DNA of 64,000 nt from Paenibacillus pini JCM 16418 (GTDB lineage Bacteria; Bacillota; Bacilli; Paenibacillales; Paenibacillaceae), in contig NZ_BAVZ01000002.1 in NCBI RefSeq assembly GCF_000576305.1, positions 434,001 through 498,000 of the forward strand, given 5' to 3'. The first letter of the stretch is position 1; each line of letters starts with the position of its first letter. The notes beneath the pieces were generated by a model. It made no database searches and was not told the DNA's origin. It worked only from the letters and a program-made list of their open reading frames with translations. Made by a program: the position numbers and the translations under genes. Shown here one piece after another: positions 58,084-64,000 of the stretch.

Positions 58084-58566
58084 ATGAACGAGAAAATTAA
58101 AGCCAATGAAGTTGAACTCACCGGATTAAATGGAGAAAATCTCGGTACGATGAAGACAAGCGAAGCGCTTGCAATGGCAAAGAGACTGAAGGTTGATCTT
58201 GTATGTACTTCGCTGTTAAGCAGTCCACCCCCATGCAAGCTAATGAGTGCAGGTAACGCTAAGCAGGAGAAGCAGCAGGCTAAGTCTTCTGAACGTAAGC
58301 AGGAGAAACCAACCAAGGTGAAGGAAGTCCGTCTGACTCCACATATTGAAGATCATGATTATTATACGAAGCAACAGCAGGCCCTACGGATGTTGAACTC
58401 GGGAAATGCTGTTCAGCTTGTTGTGAAAATCAAGGGTAAGGAAGGTATTGCGGCTAAAGGACTATTAGAGAGACTATTAAAGGATCTAAGTGAAGCGGGT
58501 CGACCAGCCTCAGGCATACAGGTTAGCGGTAAGCAAGCCGCAGTTCAAATCAACCCTTTAACGTAA
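58084..58566 (+). CDS. divergent translation initiation factor IF-3 paralog
   Basis: This 160-residue protein starts at ATG 58084 (MNEKIKANEVELTGLNGENLG) and has the IF-3 plan. The N-domain contains EALAMAKRLKVDLV and PPPCKLMSAGN, and a charged linker (KQEKQQAKSSERKQEKPTK) follows. The C-domain begins VKEVRLTPHIEDHDYYTKQ. The conserved YGKYR of the N-domain is replaced by SAGNAK, and VRFRGRE of the C-domain by VKIKGKE, so rRNA contacts are altered. Normal infC lies in the rplT-rpmI operon and is not in this window. It may be a regulatory or condition-specific form. Confidence 0.85.
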   Translation: MNEKIKANEVELTGLNGENLGTMKTSEALAMAKRLKVDLVCTSLLSSPPPCKLMSAGNAKQEKQQAKSSERKQEKPTKVKEVRLTPHIEDHDYYTKQQQALRMLNSGNAVQLVVKIKGKEGIAAKGLLERLLKDLSEAGRPASGIQVSGKQAAVQINPLT

Positions 58567-58605
58567 GTGGATGCCGATATTAGAAGATCAGGAAGGAATA
58601 TATAC

Positions 58606-59639
58606 GTGAACATAATGATGAGAATGAAACGAAAATATATATGGGGCGCTAGTGTCTTCTTAATTTTTATGATAGTCATGCTCATTCCTCTTCCTTATTA
58701 TCTGTACCAGCCTGGTGATGTGAATCCATTATCTCCTATTGTCAGCGTTGAAGGTGGTCATAAGTCGGAAAAAGGGAATTTCTACTTAACGACGGTAGCT
58801 AGCATCAAGGTGTCACATTTATATTATCTTCTCTATGCGCTTTCGCCAGACACGGAGATACGTAAAGAGAAAAGTGTCAAAGGTGACTTAACTCAGAAAG
58901 AATATAACTTTATGCTAAACCATATGATGACTAAATCTCAGCAGAATGCCATTGTTAGTGGGCTGCGAGGTGCTGGAGAAAAGGTGCCCGTTCAGAATAA
59001 AGGAGTATTTATCACGAATATCCTCCCCATCTCCCAGGCCAAGGGTAAGTTATCGATTGGAGATATTATTACGGAGGTAGATGGACATAAGATGGAGAAA
59101 TCCACAGATGTTATTGCCTATTTAAGCAGCAAAAAGGCGGGAGAGTCCGTTCGCTTGACTTATGAGCATGAAGGCAAAATTCATAAGGATACATTTCAAT
59201 TAGTTGTGATTAATAAAAGTGGACAGGTAGGTCTAGGTATTAATCCAGAAGATGAATATATCATCAAACCCTCGCGGAACGTTAATATGGATACGAAAGA
59301 TATCGGAGGTCCCTCTGCTGGCTCATGTTTTCTTTGGAAATTCTCAATCAGATTGTTCCAGGAGATTTAACAAAAGGGTATGAAATTGCGGGCACGGGTA
59401 CAATTGACCAGAATGGCAATGTCGGACAGATTGGCGGTATCCGCGATAAAATTATTGCAGCTCATCATGGTAAAATTGATATTTTCTTCTGTCCAGCAGA
59501 TATCAATCCTGGTGATATGAATACAAAAGATATACTGGATGAGGCTAAGAAGAAGGGGTATAACATTCGCATTATTCCGGTAAAAACAATGCAAGAGGCT
59601 CTTGATTTCCTCAAGGCTCTGCCTTCTAAAGCAGCCTAA
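58606..59639 (+). CDS. YlbL-type PDZ-Lon (S16) serine protease, frameshifted
   Basis: The protein has an N-terminal membrane helix (YIWGASVFLIFMIVMLIPLPYYL), a PDZ domain (ITNILPISQAKGKLSIGDIITEVDG) and a Lon-type proteolytic domain. The GTG at 58606 follows ggaagga. The frame breaks at about 59320, within GGPSAG (the catalytic Ser motif), and resumes as LMFSLEILNQIVPGDLTKGY. The catalytic Lys follows in IGGIRDKIIAAHH. One missing G (GCTG[G]GCTC) gives a product of about 345 residues, like B. subtilis YlbL (341). YlbL degrades membrane cell-division regulators such as YneA after DNA damage. The gene follows the IF-3 paralog by 39 bases. Confidence 0.9.
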
Positions 59640-59642
59640 CAA

Positions 59643-59688
59643 AAGAATCCCAACGTTTCGCTTGATGCGGATCGCTGGGATTCTTCTT
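59643..59688. terminator. bidirectional terminator
   Basis: AAGAATCCCA pairs with TGGGATTCTT around a stem-loop of about 23 bases. It lies between convergent genes. Confidence 0.8.
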
Positions 59689-59711
59689 TATCGAATAGGA
59701 TAGATAGCTAA

Positions 59712-60599
59712 TTACCGTCCGCTGAACGCTCTCCATCCATCATAATCATGAATAGCGACTCCAGCAAAAGCGTCCTGAGCTTTGGCTAGACCACTAAGAA
59801 GGTTGAGTTGTTCATTCATGTATTTAGCGCCTTCTTCATAAAACGTAATGAAGTTGCCCTCATTGCTGGACTTTGTCTCCACGGCAGCGAACGCAGGCTT
59901 ACCTAGGAAGCGAGCTTCCTCTAATTCCCGTTCAGCAACGCTGTAGATTGCAGCAGCAGTATCCCGATAAGACATGATCGTAATGGAGTCATATGCAGTG
60001 ATCATAAAACGACTTAACGTAATGTTATCATTGGTTGCTTTATAATTGCTCAGCCAAAAAGGAATATCTGCTGCGATCGGCATGTTTAAGCGTTTAGCCT
60101 CTTGAGTCAGATATATCACGCTCTTTTGCCATTGTTCGATGACTGAATTTAGATTGGTTTTCCATTGTGGTAGTAGGTGGGGCTCAATGTCCATGTGAAG
60201 CCCATGAAACTGTTCTGAAGCTAAGGAATGAGACTGATAATCTTCAACCCAATTTATGAACTTCGTAATTTGATTACGTTCAGAGGTAAGCGCCCAAGAG
60301 GGTGCCCCATTCAGGGCATCCACTGTAATCCCTTTTGTTGCTGCAAGGCGAATAAAAGCTTTGTAATAGGAGACGGGGATATCAATGTTTATTTGCAGAT
60401 ATATTTGATTCACACCATTTGCGGAAGTGAAGGAAACAATATCGTTAGCTTGAGTTTTAATTTGTTCTGTATTCCATAACCATGTAGCTTTGGGGAAACC
60501 TTTGGCATGAGCCATATGTAGGGGGTATAATCCTGATCCCATGACTAGAAGACTGCATAAAACGAATAAGACGATGCGGGAAATCATTTTTGTTAACAT
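59712..60599 (-). CDS. secreted TIM-barrel-type putative glycoside hydrolase, paralog of 39764-40732
   Basis: This 295-residue protein has a signal peptide (IVLFVLCSLLVMGSG, cleavage near MAHA-KG). It shares ATWLWNTE (38-45), LHMDIEPHL (134-142), AADIPFWLSN, ITIMSYRDT and FAGVAIHDYDGW with the membrane-anchored protein encoded in the polysaccharide operon. The Asp and Glu of DIEP are the best active-site candidates. The gene stands alone, divergent from an apparently empty region, with aaggagtg upstream. It could be a freely secreted version that processes the same polymer. Confidence 0.78.
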   Translation of the reverse strand: MLTKMISRIVLFVLCSLLVMGSGLYPLHMAHAKGFPKATWLWNTEQIKTQANDIVSFTSANGVNQIYLQINIDIPVSYYKAFIRLAATKGITVDALNGAPSWALTSERNQITKFINWVEDYQSHSLASEQFHGLHMDIEPHLLPQWKTNLNSVIEQWQKSVIYLTQEAKRLNMPIAADIPFWLSNYKATNDNITLSRFMITAYDSITIMSYRDTAAAIYSVAERELEEARFLGKPAFAAVETKSSNEGNFITFYEEGAKYMNEQLNLLSGLAKAQDAFAGVAIHDYDGWRAFSGR

Positions 60600-60840
60600 A
60601 AATTGAACACTCCTTCTATTACATACGGCCTATTTTCAACATATACAGCAGTCTTTTGGCCTCTTTCAATTCTTTAGTGAGAAACCTCATATCCTTATCA
60701 ACATGTTTCTTGTACAAATAAATATTTAATGGTTGGGTATAATTACGCATGTTGAGTAAGTCTAAAGAATCGCTTATATACATATATACGGATGAATGGA
60801 TTGCATATTACATAGGACTAAAGTATTAAAAATAGGATGT

Positions 60841-61017
60841 TTGACGTGTTGTTGTGAATTGTTAGGTAAAATTGTCTTGTAAACCTATATTCCTAGGAAC
60901 TAAATATTTCAAATTTTAGAGGTGTTCCAGATAGAGAAGGAGGTAGTGGTCCTATATTCAAGGGATTTAGCATAAGAAAAAGCCCAAACGTCTGGGAGAC
61001 ATTCGGGCTTTTTAAGT
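60841..61017 (+). ncRNA. orphan promoter-like, Shine-Dalgarno and terminator region, candidate small RNA
   Basis: In a gap of 440 bases, TTGACG (60841-60846) precedes a -10-like TAAAAT. A strong Shine-Dalgarno AAGGAGG stands at 60937-60943 without a start codon at proper distance. The stretch ends in the strong hairpin at 60977-61013. The only frame (GTG at 60946) has nine codons. It may be a small RNA or a remnant of a gene. The terminator also serves the fnr gene on the other strand. Confidence 0.3.
60977..61013. terminator. terminator downstream of fnr, both strands
   Basis: AAAAAGCCC pairs with GGGCTTTTT, with an inner GTCT/AGAC stem and T runs on both sides. Confidence 0.88.
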
Positions 61018-61039
61018 ATTGTAGAGGAATTCTAATCTA

Positions 61040-61753
61040 TTAAATTCGGCATATTTCTTTAGAGCAATGCTCACAGTGACAAATATCTTGTAACATCGAG
61101 AGGTCTTTGATGACGATCATACCATTTTCATATTCAATCGCGTCTTTTTTGCGTAAATCGCTCAGCATACGGTTAACGCTCTCTCTTGTGGCTCCAATCA
61201 TATTGGATAAGTCTGTGTGTGTTACTTTTTTATTAATAAGAATATGTTCTTCATGCTTCTCACCGTAGCTGTTACTGAGGCGGATCAGAGTGGAGCATAG
61301 AGCACCAGGCTTGCCATACATCATTAAATCACGGAACTTCGTTTGGGTAAGACGGTGATGAATTCCCATCCATTTCATAAAATCAATCGCAAATTCACCA
61401 TGTTGGCAGATTAAAGTTTCGATATCCTTTTGTTCAATAACGCCAACTTCACTATCTTCAATAACTTCGGCTGTAAAACTATGTTTGCTGCTGAAGAATG
61501 GATCGGCCTGACCTACCACATCTCCCGCTTGATACATATACAGGATGAGTTCCTTACCTTCGTCAGTGGATTTTGTCAGTTTAATGCGTCCGCGTATAAC
61601 ATAAAACAATTTGTCTGAGCAATCACCTTCCCAGAATAAATGGGAGCCTTCTGGAACAATGCGTTCTTTCATTATACCTTTTAGTCGATTGAGGTTGGAT
61701 TCGGAAAAGCAGCTTGTATTCCCTTGGGCTTCGATAACATTCTGGTTATTCAT
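61040..61753 (-). CDS. fnr: Fnr oxygen-sensing regulator, Bacillus type
   Basis: This 237-residue Crp/Fnr protein has a beta-roll domain (GSHLFWEGDCSDKLFYVIRG) and an HTH (THTDLSNMIGATRESVNRMLSDL). The C-terminal cluster DICHCEHCSKEICRI matches B. subtilis Fnr, where C-terminal cysteines ligate a [4Fe-4S] cluster and make it active without oxygen. The length is also almost identical to B. subtilis Fnr (238). It is divergent from adhE, whose upstream region contains Fnr-type boxes. Confidence 0.93.
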   Translation of the reverse strand: MNNQNVIEAQGNTSCFSESNLNRLKGIMKERIVPEGSHLFWEGDCSDKLFYVIRGRIKLTKSTDEGKELILYMYQAGDVVGQADPFFSSKHSFTAEVIEDSEVGVIEQKDIETLICQHGEFAIDFMKWMGIHHRLTQTKFRDLMMYGKPGALCSTLIRLSNSYGEKHEEHILINKKVTHTDLSNMIGATRESVNRMLSDLRKKDAIEYENGMIVIKDLSMLQDICHCEHCSKEICRI

Positions 61754-61866
61754 AATCGTTATCCCCTTTGTATCTTTAATTTTCAGTAAATTTTAAACTA
61801 ATTATAACGCTAAAAATGTGATTTGAGTGGAAATAAAAGAGAGAAGAAGTGTCTAATTTTCAACAT

Positions 61867-61882
61867 TGTGATAAATTTCACT
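61867..61882. promoter_or_regulatory. Fnr/Rex-type box 1 between fnr and adhE
   Basis: TGTGATAAATTTCACT is one base from TGTGA-N6-TCACA. It lies 114 bases from the fnr start and 264 bases from adhE. Confidence 0.7.
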
Positions 61883-62051
61883 AAAAGGGACTTGTGATCA
61901 TTTCATTTCATAACTTGATGCTTCAGATTAGGTGAGATTCATCAAAAAAAGTTTAGTTTATAAACGTTTTAGTGACATTTATCATAGACAAAAGAAGTGT
62001 GAATATAGGTGAAAATATTTTTGAAAACGATTCATAAAAATGATTAAACTT

Positions 62052-62067
62052 TGTGAAAGTTTTCACT
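62052..62067 (+). promoter_or_regulatory. Fnr/Rex-type box 2 at the adhE promoter
   Basis: TGTGAAAGTTTTCACT is one base from the Fnr consensus and also resembles the Rex box TTGTGAA-N4-TTCACAA. Its centre is about 42 bases before the start site expected from the -10 TATGAT (62090-62095). Confidence 0.78.
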
Positions 62068-62089
62068 TTTAATGTTCATAATGATGTGT

Positions 62090-62095
62090 TATGAT
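62090..62095 (+). promoter_or_regulatory. adhE -10 element
   Basis: TATGAT, 50 bases before the adhE ATG, correctly placed for class II activation by box 2. Confidence 0.6.
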
Positions 62096-62145
62096 CGAAA
62101 TGTAGATAGAGATAAAACCATAATTTCCCTGAGAGGATGAGAGAC

Positions 62146-64000
62146 ATGGCTGTTAAGAATGAGGTAGTGAGCGATATGAAACAGCAAAGTGCCGAAGAAT
62201 ACATCCAGACTTTAATCAACAAGGCGAATCAAGCACAAGAGAAGTTTATGAGTATGAACCAGGAGCAAATCGATGACATTGTTCAAGCGATGGCCCTTGG
62301 AGGACTCAACAAACATATGCAGCTAGCGAAGATGGCTGTTGAAGAAACAGGGCGGGGAATATACGAAGATAAAATCACTAAGAATATGTTTGCAACCGAG
62401 TATATTTACCACAGTATTAAATACGAGAAAACAGTAGGCGTAATTGAGGATAATCCTTATGAAAGCTTTCAGAAAATTGCTGAGCCTGTTGGGATCATCA
62501 TGGGTATTACACCTGTAACGAACCCAACATCAACGACGATGTTTAAAGCACTTATTGCGATTAAAACGCGTAATCCTATTATTTTTGGCTTCCATCCATC
62601 TGCTCAGGAATGTAGTAGAGAAGCTGCTAAGACATTGCTTGAAGCAGCTGTGAAGCATGGAGCACCTGCTGACTGTATTCAATGGATTGAGCTACCTACG
62701 ATGGAGAAAACGAACGCTCTGATGAATCACCCCGATGTTGCACTTATCCTAGCGACAGGCGGATCAGGTATGGTTAGAGCAGCATATAGCTGCGGTAAGC
62801 CAGCACTTGGTGTTGGGCCAGGTAATGTACCTTGTTTCATCGAAAAGACTGCAGATATCGATCAAGCGGTAACTGATCTGATATTATCGAAATCGTTTGA
62901 TAATGGTATGATTTGTGCTTCTGAACAAGCAGTTATTATAGAAGAGCCAATTTATGATCAAGTGAAGAAGAAAATGATTGCGAATGGCTGCTATTTCGTT
63001 AATAAAGATGAAGCAGCAAAATTGACCGCAGGTGCGATTAACACGGAAAAATGCGCAGTTAATCCTTCTATTGTTGGACAATCAGCAATGCAAATTGCAG
63101 AGTTATGTGGTATTCATGTTCCTGCGGGCACCAAAATATTAGTGGCTGAAATTGAAGGAGTAGGATTCAAATATCCGTTATCTGCGGAAAAATTAAGCCC
63201 AGTGCTTGCATGTTATAAAGCAAAAACTGCAGATGCTGGAATTGAGCGTGCCGCAGAAGTTGTTGCTTTTGGCGGTATGGGTCATTCATCGGTTATCCAT
63301 TCACATGATGAAGCTGTCATCAACAAGTTTGCCAACCGTCTGCAAACGGGACGTATTATAGTGAACTCACCTTCGACTCACGGAGCTATTGGTGATATTT
63401 ATAATACGAACTTGCCTTCGCTTACACTTGGGTGTGGATCGTATGGCCGGAATTCAACATCTTCGAATGTAACAGCAGTAAATTTGATCAATGTGAAAAG
63501 GGTGGCACGCCGTACGGTGAACATGCAGTGGTTCAAAATTCCTGACAAAATTTATTTTGAAAAGGGATCTACTCAGTACCTTGCCAAAATGCCGGATATT
63601 AGCCGTGTAGCGATTATTACGGATCCGATGATGGTTAAACTCGGTTATGTGGCACGTGTAGAACATTATTTGCGTCAGCGTCAGACACCTGTTGTGATCG
63701 AAGTGTTCTCGGAAGTCGAACCCGATCCTTCTACGGCAACGGTAGACAGAGGTACGGAAATGATGAACAGGTTCCAGCCTGACTGCATTATTGCCCTTGG
63801 TGGTGGATCACCGATGGATGCAGCTAAGGCAATGTGGTTGTTCTACGAATATCCAGATACAGATTTCGAAAATCTGAAACAGAAATTTATGGATATCCGT
63901 AAACGGATCTATAAATACCCACGTTTGGGTCAGAAAGCACAGTTTGTTGCTATTCCAACTACATCAGGCACAGGATCGGAAGTTACTTCTTTTGCCGTTA
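62146..64000 (+). CDS. adhE: bifunctional acetaldehyde-CoA/alcohol dehydrogenase, N-terminal 618 residues (cut by window end)
   Basis: The frame is open from ATG 62146 (agaggatgag upstream) to the last base. The N-terminal aldehyde dehydrogenase half has [16 protein letters not shown] and the catalytic Cys segment [11 protein letters not shown] (near residue 255). The C-terminal iron-dependent alcohol dehydrogenase half begins near 460 and has [13 protein letters not shown] and [14 protein letters not shown]. About 250 residues lie outside. AdhE reduces acetyl-CoA to ethanol to recycle NADH during fermentation. The Fnr/Rex-like box and neighbouring fnr fit anaerobic induction. No frameshift is present. 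Confidence 0.96.
   Translation, partial: MAVKNEVVSDMKQQSAEEYIQTLINKANQAQEKFMSMNQEQIDDIVQAMALGGLNKHMQLAKMAVEETGRGIYEDKITKNMFATEYIYHSIKYEKTVGVIEDNPYESFQKIAEPVGIIMGITPVTNPTSTTMFKALIAIKTRNPIIFGFHPSAQECSREAAKTLLEAAVKHGAPADCIQWIELPTMEKTNALMNHPDVALILATGGSGMVRAAYSCGKPALGVGPGNVPCFIEKTADIDQAVTDLILSKSFDNGMICASEQAVIIEEPIYDQVKKKMIANGCYFVNKDEAAKLTAGAINTEKCAVNPSIVGQSAMQIAELCGIHVPAGTKILVAEIEGVGFKYPLSAEKLSPVLACYKAKTADAGIERAAEVVAFGGMGHSSVIHSHDEAVINKFANRLQTGRIIVNSPSTHGAIGDIYNTNLPSLTLGCGSYGRNSTSSNVTAVNLINVKRVARRTVNMQWFKIPDKIYFEKGSTQYLAKMPDISRVAIITDPMMVKLGYVARVEHYLRQRQTPVVIEVFSEVEPDPSTATVDRGTEMMNRFQPDCIIALGGGSPMDAAKAMWLFYEYPDTDFENLKQKFMDIRKRIYKYPRLGQKAQFVAIPTTSGTGSEVTSFAV

Overview
The window reads as chromosomal DNA of a low-GC, endospore-forming Firmicute, most likely Paenibacillus or a close relative. 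The reasons are the spore genes spoVM and a SpoVIF-like gene, RemA, RqcH, a PASTA kinase, a Mn2+ (yybP-ykoY) riboswitch before terC, LexA boxes of the Bacillus GAAC-N4-GTTC type, and a gene order from 1.7 to 29.8 kb that follows the Bacillus subtilis yloA-to-recG block. No rRNA, tRNA, insertion sequence, prophage or CRISPR array was seen.

Layout. 1-1.6 kb: the C-terminal part of a LysR regulator and a PHP phosphoesterase. 1.7-30.1 kb: the conserved housekeeping block (rqcH, Ca2+ ATPase, dapF, homocysteine methyltransferase/MTHFR, yicC, remA, gmk, rpoZ, coaBC, priA, def, fmt, rsmB, rlmN, prpC, prkC, rsgA, rpe, spoVM, rpmB, fakA, fakB, recG, spoVIF-like). Compared with my recollection of B. subtilis, yloU (Asp23), thiN, the sdaA genes and the usual fapR/plsX continuation are absent. 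30.2-31.8 kb: an SOS-controlled Y-family polymerase with a YolD protein. 31.8-32.6 kb: a long non-coding stretch with a cre-like site. 32.6-40.7 kb: a six-gene surface-polysaccharide operon with a membrane-anchored hydrolase, a HEAT protein, a processive-type GT2 synthase, a pseudo-receiver, a nucleotide-sugar dehydrogenase and an anchored TIM-barrel hydrolase. A paralog of that hydrolase lies at 59.7 kb. This operon is the best candidate here for an undescribed system. 40.8-49.9 kb: an SOS-type unknown gene, a Cys-less Crp/Fnr protein, flavohaemoglobin under two perfect Fnr-type boxes, a YitT transporter behind a structured leader, Amj, MsrAB, a TVP38 protein, the Mn2+ riboswitch with TerC, and an oxidoreductase. 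50.0-55.7 kb: an AraC regulator divergent from a five-gene sugar-oxidation operon (two Gfo/Idh/MocA, two sugar isomerase/epimerases, ThuA). 55.9-59.6 kb: an HxlR regulator, two unknown genes, a divergent IF-3 paralog and a PDZ-Lon protease. 61.0-64.0 kb: Fnr and divergent adhE (cut by the window end) with Fnr/Rex-type boxes.

Eight genes, including the normally essential gmk and priA, carry single-base frameshifts whose two halves together make complete proteins. These look like sequence errors rather than gene decay, and the genes are annotated here across the shift.

Two themes recur. One is oxygen limitation: Fnr, hmp and adhE share TGTGA-N6-TCAC sites, correctly spaced from -10 boxes. The other is cell-surface and matrix biology: RemA, PrkC/PrpC, Amj and the polysaccharide operon.
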